Positions 17,552 through 27,533 of a DNA stretch of 64,000 bases are shown in pieces. Origin of the DNA: Streptomyces sp. NBC_01445 (GTDB lineage Bacteria; Actinomycetota; Actinomycetes; Streptomycetales; Streptomycetaceae); the NCBI RefSeq assembly GCF_035918235.1, contig NZ_CP109485.1:558001-622000 (forward strand), given 5' to 3'. A program made the position numbers and the translations under genes. How positions within the stretch are numbered: the first letter of the stretch is position 1; each line of letters opens with the position of its first letter. The notes under the pieces are model-generated. The model ran no database searches and had not been told where the DNA came from. It was given only the letters and a program-made list of their open reading frames with translations.

Positions 17552-18094
17552 TCACTTACGGGCCTCATGGGCAGCGGTCCCGACTGCAGGCGCCTCGCCC
17601 TCACACACGATCGCCTGGATCAGACGCACGGCTTCCGGAACCGCGGCGGCCACCGGAGCGCTCAGACCGATGCATTCCTCCAGGGAGGCGGGCTCGCAGC
17701 CGACCACGACGGTGCGGCCGGGAGGTGTGCCGCCGGTCCCGGAGCAGAGGGTCTCCAGCAGGGCCAGGACCGCGTCCGGTGACATGTGATGGCCGTCGAG
17801 CACGGGGGCTTGCGGCGCGATGTCACCAGGCGAATCGACTTCGATGCGGTAGAGCGTTCCAGGGTCACCGCCTCGGGCGGTGGCGTCGACGAGCACGAGG
17901 GTGTCGTATCCGTCGAGCAGTTGGTACGCGAGGTGCACACCCCGTACACCGATGTCCATGACCTCGACATGCCCGGGAAGATGGTGTGTTGCGAGTACGC
18001 GCACCGTCTCGACGCCGAATCCGTCGTCGCCGAGAAAAATGTTCCCCACGCCGGCGACGAGGGTTCGAGCGCCGGTCGTGTTGGCCCCGGTCAC
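17552..18094 (-). CDS. Hydrogenase maturation protease (HyaD/HycI-like)
   Basis: 180 residues. It is the endopeptidase expected to remove the C-terminal extension of the hydrogenase large subunit after nickel insertion. VAGVGNIFLGDDGFGVETVR carries the conserved G-N-x-x-x-x-D-D/E nickel-sensing motif (Asp in LGDDGFG), followed by VMDIGVRGVHLAYQLLDGYD with the second metal ligand Asp, and LDGHHMSPD with the metal-ligand His. GTG 18094 overlaps the upstream stop (GTGA). Its presence fits the 23-residue tail on the large subunit encoded by this operon. Confidence 0.9.
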   Translation of the reverse strand: MTGANTTGARTLVAGVGNIFLGDDGFGVETVRVLATHHLPGHVEVMDIGVRGVHLAYQLLDGYDTLVLVDATARGGDPGTLYRIEVDSPGDIAPQAPVLDGHHMSPDAVLALLETLCSGTGGTPPGRTVVVGCEPASLEECIGLSAPVAAAVPEAVRLIQAIVCEGEAPAVGTAAHEARK

Positions 18095-19536
18095 TTGTCC
18101 TCCAGTAGTGCGATTTCGTCGGGCTGGAAGTACAGAAAACGGCCCTGCTCCCGACGGATGTCGGCGCCGGGGTCGCCTTCGACGGTCACCGCCAGATGCA
18201 CGCCGCCGTCGACGTCGTGCAACACGGCCTCGACAAGCGCGGTGCTTCCGTGCAGGAAGAGGTCCTGGGCGTCGGTGCGGCGCCGTCCCGGGCGCAGGAT
18301 CACCCGGCTTCCGGCACTCACCGGCCGGCCGTCGACCGAGATCTCGTCGCGGGCCGGGTCCAGGCCGGCGTCGCCCTCCGGATTCCACCAGGGGGTCTCG
18401 GGCATGACGACATGCGGCTGACCCGGCTCGACGAGAAGGTCCGCTTCGACCTCGTCGCCGGGCGCCTTCGGGGCAGAGCCTGTTACTTCCCGGAGTGAGC
18501 GAACCGCGCCGTGCAGGCGTTCCAGCACCTCGGGAGGCATGGATTCGGCCAGGTCGATCACGGCGGCGGCCTTCGCGTCCGTACCGCGGGCCTCACGCTT
18601 CTCCTGATCCGTGAGGGCCGCGGTGCGCAGGGCCAGGATCTCGTCGATCTCGGTGGCGTCGTACAGCGCTCCGGGACTTTCGGGGGCGACGGCCGGATGG
18701 TCCTCCAGGATGATCGGCGAGGACAGCATCAGGTCCGCCCGGCCCGGCTCGCCGGCGAGGACCGGCCAGGTGTGCAGGTTGCGGCACGAGGCGACAACGC
18801 CTTTGGCCCATTCCGGAGGATCGGTCATGGAGAGAAACGAGCCTGCGCTGACACACAGCAACAGGTGTGCGGCGACGAGCGAGTGCGGGAGCGCGGCGTC
18901 ACGGTCGGCTCTCCCGTCGTCCGGGGACCAGGTGCTCGTGTTCTCCACCACGGCGGTCAGCCGGGAGACCCGGTAGGGGCCGTCGACTTCGCTCGTGGAG
19001 AGACGGACGACTCCGCTGACCTCTTCGCACCGGCGGACCAGTCGTCCCACCAGCCGGCCCTCGGCGTCATGTACGAGTTCGGTCTCCTCGCGCGCGGGGC
19101 GGCTGAAGGGGACAGTGATTCCGTCGCCGGCGAGCTCGGCCACGGTGGCGGTCACTTCGACGCGTTCCTCCGCGCCCTCGTCCCAGGGAACCAGCACGCG
19201 GTCCGGGAGCGACAGTTCGGACGCGTCCTCGAACGAGCCGTCCTGGCAGGCCCGTTGCACCGTGCGGCGCTGAGCATGCAGGAAGCGCACCTCGACCGAC
19301 AGGGTGGCGCCCGTCCTGGGCTCCATCAGACACTCGGTGTGCTGGAAGTCGTGCTCGTCGCAGTCCGCGCCCCAGGCGGGCGGGACCAGAACTCCGAACT
19401 GCCAGCGCAGCCGGTTCTTGGCCGCCGACGCCCGATACGGATAGAGCACGTAGCCCTCGAACAGCACCGCGTCGGCCACCGCGCGGGCGGCGGCGAACCG
19501 TGACTCCGTCTCCTGGCTGAACACGGCTGTCGTCAC
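18091..19536 (-). CDS. Conserved hydrogenase-operon protein of unknown function
   Basis: 481 residues, no recognised domain, no signal peptide or membrane helix. It is acidic with beta-rich stretches (VVRLSTSEVDGPYRVSRLT, HVVMPETPWWNPEGD, and a C-terminus with RFLYFQPDEIALLEDK). It contains several Cys but no clear cluster motif. GTG 19536 overlaps the DUF6084 gene stop and its own stop overlaps the maturation protease start, so it is made in the same operon stoichiometry. Similar large proteins occur at this position in actinobacterial group 1h hydrogenase loci, to my recollection. Role in maturation, electron transfer or complex assembly is open. Confidence 0.8.
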   Translation of the reverse strand: MTTAVFSQETESRFAAARAVADAVLFEGYVLYPYRASAAKNRLRWQFGVLVPPAWGADCDEHDFQHTECLMEPRTGATLSVEVRFLHAQRRTVQRACQDGSFEDASELSLPDRVLVPWDEGAEERVEVTATVAELAGDGITVPFSRPAREETELVHDAEGRLVGRLVRRCEEVSGVVRLSTSEVDGPYRVSRLTAVVENTSTWSPDDGRADRDAALPHSLVAAHLLLCVSAGSFLSMTDPPEWAKGVVASCRNLHTWPVLAGEPGRADLMLSSPIILEDHPAVAPESPGALYDATEIDEILALRTAALTDQEKREARGTDAKAAAVIDLAESMPPEVLERLHGAVRSLREVTGSAPKAPGDEVEADLLVEPGQPHVVMPETPWWNPEGDAGLDPARDEISVDGRPVSAGSRVILRPGRRRTDAQDLFLHGSTALVEAVLHDVDGGVHLAVTVEGDPGADIRREQGRFLYFQPDEIALLEDK

Positions 19537-20198
19537 GGCGCCGACCTCTCGGTGGTCTGGGACAGAGCATCCGAGCCAGCGGATTCCAGGAGGGCGCGCA
19601 CCGTCGCTTCCCAGGAGGACAGCGCCCGACGCGAACGGAAGGCCAGCAGGTCGTCCATGGTGTCGCGGGGCAGCCTCACCCAGCCGGTTCCCGGGAAGTG
19701 CTGGTCGATCATCTCCTGCCACACCTTGACCGGCATGAGGTAGGCGGCCTCGCGGTCCCAGGGCACGGGCTCGACGTGGAACCCTCCGGCCCCGGTGAAC
19801 GCGGTCCCGGAAAAGAGCATGAGGAGCGGCACGTCGCCACTCGACAGAGCGTGGAAGTAGCGGGTGGAGGCGACGTCCATGTCGTACGTGCAGGGCACGA
19901 CCAGGTCGACTTCCGTCTGCCCGGTGAAACTGGGGACCATGAGGGAGATCTGTGCGAACTGCAGTGGCTGGAGGGTGCTGCCCCAGCGGGCTCGGCGGCC
20001 GAAGAGGTCATGCAGTCCTTCGGCCTCGTCGGCGTCGTAGCCGCGCCTGGCCGGTTCGATGCGCATCTGGCAGCGCAGGGCGAGCGCGTGCACGCGCGTC
20101 TGCTCGGATGCGTCGATGCGCAGCCGGAAGACCAGGGTGGGGCCGGCGGCGTACTGGTCGGCGCGCACGCCGACGCAGGAGAACGAGAACTCCGTCAT
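19533..20198 (-). CDS. DUF6084 family protein (hydrogenase operon)
   Basis: 221 residues, starting MTEFSFSCVGVRADQYAAGP. The visible pattern is a beta-sandwich-like N-terminal half (LVFRLRIDASEQTRVHALAL, QMRIEPARRGY) and a helical C-terminal half ending in a DALSQTTERSAP tail. No cofactor motif. ATG 20198 overlaps the DUF5947 stop (ATGA). The N-terminal segment is typical of the DUF6084 proteins I recall from hydrogenase neighbourhoods. Function unknown; constant genomic linkage argues for a structural or assembly role. Confidence 0.75.
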   Translation of the reverse strand: MTEFSFSCVGVRADQYAAGPTLVFRLRIDASEQTRVHALALRCQMRIEPARRGYDADEAEGLHDLFGRRARWGSTLQPLQFAQISLMVPSFTGQTEVDLVVPCTYDMDVASTRYFHALSSGDVPLLMLFSGTAFTGAGGFHVEPVPWDREAAYLMPVKVWQEMIDQHFPGTGWVRLPRDTMDDLLAFRSRRALSSWEATVRALLESAGSDALSQTTERSAP

Positions 20199-20848
20199 CG
20201 ACGGTGCGCCTCCTCCGGTGTCCCGGACCGCTGCGCGATGTGATCGAAGAACGCGGTCAGATCGGCACGGGCCTCCGCCCCGCCGTCGAAGCCCTGCCAC
20301 AACATGCGCATCCGTCCCACGAGTTCGTAGCAGATGTCGACCGGCACGAGATAGCACTCGGTCCGCTCCTCCACCCGGCGCAGGAGCAGAGCCTCCACGT
20401 CGGGTTCGAGCAGTTCGGCCAGACGGCTCTTGCCGAGTGCGGTCTGCCAGGTGGACGGGTCGAGTTCGCTCTCGGTGGCGCCCGCCGGGCTGGGGTAGAG
20501 CGCGACCAGTCTGTCGAGCGAGGCGTTGCGGAAGAAGAACGCGACGCTGACCGGGATCTGCAGGAGCTCCCAGGCACCGGGGTCGAGTTGGTGGTCCGGG
20601 TCCGCCAGATAGCGGTCCGGGACGGTGCGGAACCTCCCGCCACCCGCGCCGCTCTGCTCGAAGAGCATGGCGCACGGCGTGCAGGCGCAGGCGAGGGCGC
20701 GGTTCTCGGTGTCGACCATGTGCCGGTGGTTGCCGTCGTCGATCGGCGCTCCGCACAGTTCGCACACCTCAGGCCGAGACGTGCGCGGCGCGGCGAACCG
20801 CCGCAGCCCCGATGCAGGCGGATGTGTCCGCTTGTGTGCCGTGCTCAT
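20195..20848 (-). CDS. DUF5947 family protein with a Cys-rich motif (hydrogenase operon)
   Basis: 217 residues. Near the N-terminus CELCGAPI is followed about 20 residues later by CACTPC, a likely zinc ribbon or metal site. The rest (DPGAWELLQIPVSVAFFFRN, ECYLVPVDICYELVGRMRML) is compact alpha/beta. This matches the DUF5947 family that accompanies NifU-like and group 1h hydrogenase genes. ATG 20848 overlaps the NifU-like gene stop. A role in metal or Fe-S handling for the hydrogenase is inferred from motif and context only. Confidence 0.78.
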   Translation of the reverse strand: MSTAHKRTHPPASGLRRFAAPRTSRPEVCELCGAPIDDGNHRHMVDTENRALACACTPCAMLFEQSGAGGGRFRTVPDRYLADPDHQLDPGAWELLQIPVSVAFFFRNASLDRLVALYPSPAGATESELDPSTWQTALGKSRLAELLEPDVEALLLRRVEERTECYLVPVDICYELVGRMRMLWQGFDGGAEARADLTAFFDHIAQRSGTPEEAHRR

Positions 20849-21441
20849 GGTGTCTTCGGCGAGGCGGGTGCGCTGCCGAGTGCACCGGAGGGCGGCCGCG
20901 AGATCTGCAGCAGAGGGGGTTCCTGCGAGGATGCCGCCCCCTCGATCTCGACCGTCGTGACCTCGGGCGCGAAACAGGAGAGGGCAGCCTCCACCTCCTG
21001 CCGGCCGGCCGCCGCGGTGCTCGCGCAGCCGCAGCCCGAGCTCTCCGCGGAGCGCAGGTGCAACGTGCCGGTGGCGTCGTCGAAGCTCAGAAGCTCGACG
21101 GGATGGCTGCGCACGCTGCCCAAGGCACGGGAGATGCGCGTGGCGGTGTCCTCGGGGTGCAGGTCGTGCAGGACGAGCAGGCTGGTGACCAGGGCGTCGT
21201 CGAGCAGCGCGGCGAACGGGTCGCCCTTGGACTTGGGGGCTTCGAGCAGCGAGACCATGCGGGCCAGGCCTGTGCCGTAGAAGTCCATCAGTACGCGCAC
21301 CAGTTCCTCAGCCTCACCGGCGGCTTCGGAGTCACCCTCGGCGGTCAGGTGGTCGATGATTTCTTCGACCCGCCGGCCGGCCTCCTCCGCGTTCGCCGCC
21401 GTTCCGCCGGGCGGCCGGGCCGTGGTGGTGGACGCGCTCAT
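20845..21441 (-). CDS. NifU-like domain protein (hydrogenase operon)
   Basis: 198 residues. The first 110 are helical (VEEIIDHLTAEGDSEAAGEA, LVRVLMDFYGTGLARMVSLL). The C-terminal part resembles a NifU C-terminal Fe-S scaffold: GTLHLRSAESSGCGCASTAA then VEAALSCFAPEVTTVEIEG. The expected C-x-x-C is replaced by the CGC of SSGCGC, so whether it holds a cluster is uncertain. ATG 21441 overlaps the large-subunit stop, so it is made right after the large subunit. It could deliver a cluster to the small subunit or act as an electron-transfer partner. Confidence 0.82.
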   Translation of the reverse strand: MSASTTTARPPGGTAANAEEAGRRVEEIIDHLTAEGDSEAAGEAEELVRVLMDFYGTGLARMVSLLEAPKSKGDPFAALLDDALVTSLLVLHDLHPEDTATRISRALGSVRSHPVELLSFDDATGTLHLRSAESSGCGCASTAAAGRQEVEAALSCFAPEVTTVEIEGAASSQEPPLLQISRPPSGALGSAPASPKTP

Positions 21442-23216
21442 CCGGCCAGCCCGCTCAGTCCGGTCGGCACGTGCATCTTCTGCACGGTCTTGCCGCCGCC
21501 GACGTACATGTGGACACCGCAGGGCAGACAGGGGTCGAAGCTGCGCACCGCCCGCATGATGTCGATGCCCTTGAAGTTCTCCGGGGTGTTCTCCTCGAAG
21601 ATCGGCGTGTTCTGCACGGCGTCCTCGTACGGGCCCGGGGTTCCGTAGGTGTCCCGCACGCTGGCGTTCCACGGAGTCGGCGGATAGGGATGGTAGTTGG
21701 CGATCTTTCCGTCGCGGATCACCATGTGATGGGACAGGACTCCGCGTACCGCCTCGGTGAAGCCGACGCCCAGGCCCTCGTCGGGCACCTCGAACTTCTC
21801 CCAGGTCTGGGTACGCCCGGCGCGGACCTCCGCCAGGCCCTTCTCGGCGCAGTGCAGCGCGATGGCGGCGGCGTAGGCCTGGAAGTAGGTGCGCGCCCGG
21901 TTGCGCTCCAGCGCGTTGCTCCACTTCGGGATCTTCCATTCGAAGCGCGTCTCGGGCTTGGTCATCGTGCGGGGCAGGGTGATGACGACGCTGTTGCCGG
22001 TGGCCTTGACGTAGTCGGTGTCGACGAGTCCCGACAGTGCGGTCGACCACAGGCGGGCGATGGGGCCACCGCCGGTGTCGAGCGCCAGGTAGTCCTTGCC
22101 GTCGAACCAGCGAGGCGACATCACCCAGCTGTAGTTGCCCTCGAAGTCGCGCTTCTGGGGGGCGGGGATCGTGTGCTGGTTCCAGGGGTGGCGCGGGTCG
22201 ACCGGATTGCCGAGCGGGTCGTGGGTGACGAACTGCTCCTTGCCCTGCCAGTCCTCGTAGTACGAACTGCCGAGCAGGATACGGATGCCCAGGTTGATCT
22301 CGGTGAGGTCGTTGGTGACGAGTTTGCCGTCCACGATGATGCCCGGGGTGACGAACATCTTCCGTCCCCAGTCGGTCATGTTGGCGTACGTGAAGTCGCA
22401 GTACTCGGGGTCGTTGAGCGCGCCCCAGCAGCCGAGCAGAACGCGGCGGCGGCCTACTTCCTCGTACCCGGGCAGGGCCTCGTAGAAGAAGTCGAACAGG
22501 TCGTCGTGCAGGGGCACTACGCGCTTCATGAACTCCACGTAGCGCATGAGGCGGCTCATGTAGTCGGTGAAGAGCTGGACGGACGCGATGGTGCCCACGC
22601 CGCCCGGGTAGAGCGTGGAGGGGTGCACATGGCGGCCCTCCATCAGGCAGAACATCTCGCGCGTGTAGCGGCTGACCTGGAGGGCCTCGCGGTAGAACTC
22701 GCCCTCGAGCGGGTTGAGCGAGCGCATGATGTCGGCGATCGTGCGGTAGCCGTGCTCTGCCGCGTGCGGCGCCTCGGTGCGCTCGGCGAGTTCCAGCACG
22801 CCGGGGTTGGTCTCGCGGACCATCTTCTCGCAGTAGTCGACCCCGACCAGGTTCTCCTGGAAGATGTTGTGGTCGAACATGTACTCAGCGGACTCGCCGA
22901 GGTTGATGATCCACTCGGCGAGGTGCGGAGGCTTCACTCCGTACGCCATGTTCTGCGCGTACACGGAGCAGGTGGCGTGGTTGTCGCCGCAGATGCCGCA
23001 GATGCGGCTGGTGATGAAGTGCGCGTCGCGGGGGTCCTTGCCCCGCATGAACACGCTGTAGCCGCGGAAGACCGACGACGTGCTGTAGCACTCCGCCACC
23101 CGCTTCTGCTTGAAGTCGATCTTGGTGTGGATGCCGAGGCTTCCCACGATCCGGGTGATCGGATCCCAGGACATCTCCACCAGGCCGTTACTGTCGGTCT
23201 TCGTCTTTGGTGCCAT
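21438..23216 (-). CDS. hhyL: Group 1h (high-affinity) [NiFe] hydrogenase large subunit
   Basis: 592 residues. It holds the NiFe active site. The N-terminal L1 motif RICGICGDNHATCSVYAQN gives Cys73 and Cys76; the C-terminal L2 motif DPCLPCGVHMY gives Cys563, Cys566 and His569, followed by a 23-residue tail to be removed by the maturation protease. The L1/L2 wording is that of the actinobacterial group 1h (formerly group 5) enzymes that scavenge atmospheric H2. The frame also has a TTG at 23240, but ATG 23216 gives the usual N-terminus MAPKTKT with GAAGGG upstream. It lies 89 bp after hhyS. Confidence 0.96.
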   Translation of the reverse strand: MAPKTKTDSNGLVEMSWDPITRIVGSLGIHTKIDFKQKRVAECYSTSSVFRGYSVFMRGKDPRDAHFITSRICGICGDNHATCSVYAQNMAYGVKPPHLAEWIINLGESAEYMFDHNIFQENLVGVDYCEKMVRETNPGVLELAERTEAPHAAEHGYRTIADIMRSLNPLEGEFYREALQVSRYTREMFCLMEGRHVHPSTLYPGGVGTIASVQLFTDYMSRLMRYVEFMKRVVPLHDDLFDFFYEALPGYEEVGRRRVLLGCWGALNDPEYCDFTYANMTDWGRKMFVTPGIIVDGKLVTNDLTEINLGIRILLGSSYYEDWQGKEQFVTHDPLGNPVDPRHPWNQHTIPAPQKRDFEGNYSWVMSPRWFDGKDYLALDTGGGPIARLWSTALSGLVDTDYVKATGNSVVITLPRTMTKPETRFEWKIPKWSNALERNRARTYFQAYAAAIALHCAEKGLAEVRAGRTQTWEKFEVPDEGLGVGFTEAVRGVLSHHMVIRDGKIANYHPYPPTPWNASVRDTYGTPGPYEDAVQNTPIFEENTPENFKGIDIMRAVRSFDPCLPCGVHMYVGGGKTVQKMHVPTGLSGLAG

Positions 23217-23305
23217 CTTCTGTGCAGCGCCCTTCGTCAAGTCTTCGTACGGGAGGTCGGATCACCTGGGACGGCCACCCCGAGGGCGCCGTGCGGGACA
23301 CCCAT

Positions 23306-24388
<1,083 letters not shown>

Positions 24389-24515
24389 AGGGATGCCTCC
24401 TAGGGGGAGGGATACAACGAAAGGGCACAAATCGGCCCCCGCATTCCTTGATAGCAGGCACCCGGTCAGTGCGCGACGTGGCCATGCGCGGGCGCGCACT
24501 GACCACCCGGACAGG

Positions 24516-26225
24516 TCACCGACCCGCCGCACCGGCGCGGATCAGGTGGGACGGCGCCTCGGTGGAGGGCTGCTTACGAACGAATGCACGCCGCAGCGCG
24601 TGGTACGGGGCATGGGGGTCCGAGAAGGTGCGGAGCATGCTCGAGAGCTCCGCTTCCCGGTAGAGGGACAGCGGCTTGACGGATTCGTCCCGCTCCCGTG
24701 TCTGCTTCTTCGCCGCGATGCGCTCCTGCATCCCGGCGGAATTGGCGAGCCGCACGGCCAAACGGGTCACTTCGCCCGGGAAATCCTGCGGGTAGCACTC
24801 GACGAGGCGGTCCACCAGACCCGGCCGCAGCCCGGCCGACGCGCTCACCGGCAGCGCCTCCTGCATCAGTCGGTCGGCCACGTCGGCGCCCACGCGGCGC
24901 GGCAGCGTGTAGGTCCAGTACTCGGACCCGTACAGCCCCATCAGACGGTAGTGCGGGTTGAGCACCACGCCCGCACGGCACCACACTTCGTCCGCGGCGA
25001 GGGCCAGCATGGCCCCGCCCGCGGCTGCGTTGCCGCCCAGGGCGCTGACCACCAGGCGGTCAGTGGTCGTAAGCACGGCCTCGACCAGGTCGTTCATCGC
25101 GTTGATGTTGGCCCAGGACTCGGCGCCCGGATCATCGGCCGCCTCAATCACGTTCAGATGGATTCCGTTGGAGAAGAAGTCCCGGGTGCCGCCGAGGACG
25201 AGCACGGCAGTGGGTCGCGAGCAGGCGGCCCAGTAGGCGTCGAGCAGGCGCCGGCAGTGCGACGTGCTCATGGCTCCGCCCGGGAAGGAGAAGGACAGGA
25301 ACCCGACCGCCCCCTCCTCGCGATAGCTGATGTCGGACCAGGTACGCCGGTCATGGTCCGCGTCAGGCGCGAAGACGCTGTCCGGAAGGTCGGGGAGCCG
25401 GTCGGCGAGGGCCTGAACGGCCGGCAGTTTGAACGGCCTGGGCTCCCCCGGTCTGCGGCGGAGCCTCAGTTCGGGAATCCATACGGCGCCGTCCACTGTC
25501 GCACGGCAGATCGCCCCGGCCCTGGTGGCGAGCAACTCCCCTGGGCGCCCCTTCAGTTCGTCCTCCGGGTGGCCCCCGTGCAAGTGCCACTCACCACCCA
25601 GGAGTTCGTCCAGCACGCCGGGGGACGAGTCGGCAGCGCGCAGCTTGCGCAACACGGTCTCGGTGCTGTCCCGCGCCCAGCGGATGCGCCGCAGGCCCTG
25701 GGGGTAGGAGGGGCGGGTTCCTGCCGCCGCCCTGTTCCTCACCTGGGCCTGGGGCAGGGGCGAATAGGTGCCCGAGGCGAATCGGTCGACGGCCAGGAGC
25801 ACCGCGTCCAACGCGGCGTCCGACACCTCGTTGCGGTACAGGTCGCTCTTGCCGACCGGAGACACCGGGAAACCGGCCGATGCCCACACGTGGCCGGCGT
25901 CCATCTCACCGTTGGCCTGGAGCACGGTGACGCCCCAACGGTCAACGCCCGCACTGATCGCCCAGTCGAGCGAGGAGGGGCCCCGGTCACCTACGGGTCC
26001 GGGGTGAACGATCAGGCAGGTGTGTTCCCGCCACACATCCTCGGGGATGGCCCTCTTCAGCATGGGCGCGATGACCAGCTCCGGCTTACAGGCGCCGAGT
26101 GCGCCGCGCAGCGCATCGTCACTGGATGCGAGATGCACGTCCAGGCTGTGGCCTCGGTCCCGCAACTCGGCGTGGACGCGCTGAGTGAGACTGTTGAACG
26201 CGCTCGCCACCAGCAGAATGTGCAC
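24516..26225 (-). CDS. hypX: Hydrogenase maturation factor HypX/HoxX
   Basis: 569 residues. The N-terminal formyltransferase-like half (VHILLVASAFNSLTQRVHAE, LIVHPGPVGDRGPSSLDWAI with the HPG catalytic motif) is joined to an enoyl-CoA hydratase/crotonase-like half (FPGGAMSTSHCRRL, LVLGGTRDFFSNGIHLNVIE, SALGGNAAAGGAMLALAADEV). This fusion is diagnostic for HypX, which makes the active-site CO from N10-formyl-tetrahydrofolate under aerobic conditions. GTG 26225 follows GGGAGG. It lies directly upstream of hhyS on the same strand. Its presence fits aerobic H2 oxidation. Confidence 0.93.
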   Translation of the reverse strand: MHILLVASAFNSLTQRVHAELRDRGHSLDVHLASSDDALRGALGACKPELVIAPMLKRAIPEDVWREHTCLIVHPGPVGDRGPSSLDWAISAGVDRWGVTVLQANGEMDAGHVWASAGFPVSPVGKSDLYRNEVSDAALDAVLLAVDRFASGTYSPLPQAQVRNRAAAGTRPSYPQGLRRIRWARDSTETVLRKLRAADSSPGVLDELLGGEWHLHGGHPEDELKGRPGELLATRAGAICRATVDGAVWIPELRLRRRPGEPRPFKLPAVQALADRLPDLPDSVFAPDADHDRRTWSDISYREEGAVGFLSFSFPGGAMSTSHCRRLLDAYWAACSRPTAVLVLGGTRDFFSNGIHLNVIEAADDPGAESWANINAMNDLVEAVLTTTDRLVVSALGGNAAAGGAMLALAADEVWCRAGVVLNPHYRLMGLYGSEYWTYTLPRRVGADVADRLMQEALPVSASAGLRPGLVDRLVECYPQDFPGEVTRLAVRLANSAGMQERIAAKKQTRERDESVKPLSLYREAELSSMLRTFSDPHAPYHALRRAFVRKQPSTEAPSHLIRAGAAGR

Positions 26226-27004
26226 GGCAACCTCCCGTAGCCCCGCGGCTGCATGACCGGAGCGGGTCCGGTCGGGCGCCAGCCTCGGACACGGGGCAGG
26301 AGGCACACCGAAGCCGGGCCGCGTCGTCACTCAAAAGCGCAGAGATTGACGACCACTCGGCGCACGTGCGAGTCGTCGACAGCGGCCCCTCCGGCAGCGT
26401 GATGTGCTCGGCCACCGAGCCGATGCCCGCTCGGAGCATCCGGCCGTTTGCAGAGCGACGGCCGCCGGCGGGCAGGCCCTCCACCGCGCTCGCCGCCACG
26501 GTCGGCCCGAGGACGCCGCCCTTGCTGCCGGCCATTGCGTCGACCCGGACCCGCTGCGGCACCGGCCGGTTCCCGCACAGCTTCAGCACCACACAGTCGA
26601 TGGCCGGCACGCCGAATCCGGCGCCGGGCGCCGGGCGTCTGCCGGTCGCGACGGCCTCGTCATGCGCGGCCGGCACCTCGGTCACGGCGGACAACTCGTC
26701 GGACAGGTCGAGGTAGTGGGTGCCCGGCGGGCAGGCCCGAACGATGGGCAACGCCGTCGCAGTGAACCGGCAGCCGATCGCGTTCACCACCACGGCGGGT
26801 GTGCCGGAGGCTACGTGCTGGGCCATGGCCTCGGTGGTGGCAGCCACCAGCGTGCGGTGCTGTCCGTCAGGCGTGTCCGCCACGTCCCGCAGGCGCGAAC
26901 CATCACGTCCCACCAGGACCAGCGGCAGCTTCCTCGCCGACAGACCAGGGGCGATCACCCGGCCGGCCCGGCCCGTGCCCCCCCGGGATCCAGATCTCGT
27001 TCAC
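26119..27004 (-). pseudogene. Saccharopine-dehydrogenase-like NAD(P)-binding protein, frameshifted and truncated
   Basis: Residues such as RVIAPGLSARKLPLVLVGRD, VVNAIGCRFTATALPIVRAC, HYLDLSDELSAV and GVPAIDCVVLKL show a saccharopine dehydrogenase/trans-acting enoyl reductase-type protein. The N-terminus is in another frame: GTG 27004 starts VNEIWIPGG, and only if one base is removed from the run of seven G at 26981-26987 does it continue as the Rossmann motif GGTGRAGR. The 3' end also looks wrong: after ITLPEGPLSTT the frame turns arginine/serine-rich and runs into hypX, while the alternative frame reads VRRVVVNLCAFE and stops at 26327. It starts 8 nt after the GNAT gene. Confidence 0.6.
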
Positions 27005-27011
27005 CGGCAAG

Positions 27012-27533
27012 TCACGCCAGGAGAAGCCGCATGAGCGTCAGGTCCAGCCACCGGCCGAACTTCGTTCCGACCTCACGCACCGTGCCGGCATGCTGGAAAC
27101 CGAAGCGTTCATGCAGCCGGATCGAGGCCGTGTTGCTGCCTTCGATCCCCGCGATCACCACGTGGTGGCCGGCCTTGCGCGCGCCGGAGATGAGTACGGT
27201 CAGCAGCGCGGATCCGATGCCGAGCCCGTGGAGTCCCTCTCGGACGTAGACGGAGTTCTCCACCGTGTGGCAGAACCCGTCGAAGTCCTTCCACGGGCCG
27301 TAGACCGCGAACCCGGCGACCTCACCGTCGACCTCGGCCACGAACGCCGAGCCACGGTTCAGGTGGGTGGTGAGCCAGGCGGCCGCTTCGGCGGAAGTCT
27401 GAGTTCTGGTCGTCCAAAGGGCCGTGGAGTGCTCGATCGCGTCGTTGCGGATGACTCGCACAGCCTCGGCGTCACCGATGCATGCCGTGCGGACGCCTAC
27501 CGCCACCCCCGACTTCTCGTATATTAGATCCAT
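27012..27533 (-). CDS. GNAT-family N-acetyltransferase (phosphinothricin acetyltransferase-like)
   Basis: About 165-173 residues. It has the acetyl-CoA-binding core SVYVREGLHGLGIGSALLTV (motif A, Q/R-x-x-G-x-G/A form) and the downstream IEGSNTASIRLHERFGFQHAGTVREVG, which is the signature of the Pat/phosphinothricin-type GNAT proteins that acetylate small amino compounds. The ATG at 27533 overlaps the start codon of the divergent XRE gene, so a start at GTG 27506 (VAVGVRTACIGD) is at least as likely. The downstream gene on the same strand is a decayed reductase. Substrate unknown. Confidence 0.85.
   Translation of the reverse strand: MDLIYEKSGVAVGVRTACIGDAEAVRVIRNDAIEHSTALWTTRTQTSAEAAAWLTTHLNRGSAFVAEVDGEVAGFAVYGPWKDFDGFCHTVENSVYVREGLHGLGIGSALLTVLISGARKAGHHVVIAGIEGSNTASIRLHERFGFQHAGTVREVGTKFGRWLDLTLMRLLLA
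27520..27531 (+). promoter_or_regulatory. Probable -10 box for leaderless xre transcript
   Basis: TATATT at 27520-27525 is followed by exactly 6 nt and then the xre ATG, the geometry of a leaderless actinobacterial gene, and no ribosome site precedes the ATG. On the other strand TAATAT at 27526-27521 can serve as -10 for the GNAT gene, so the two divergent promoters overlap. Confidence 0.55.

Noticed and set aside
24393..26240. 615-codon plus-strand frame opposite hypX
   Set aside because: No ribosome site, no domain, antisense to a complete HypX.
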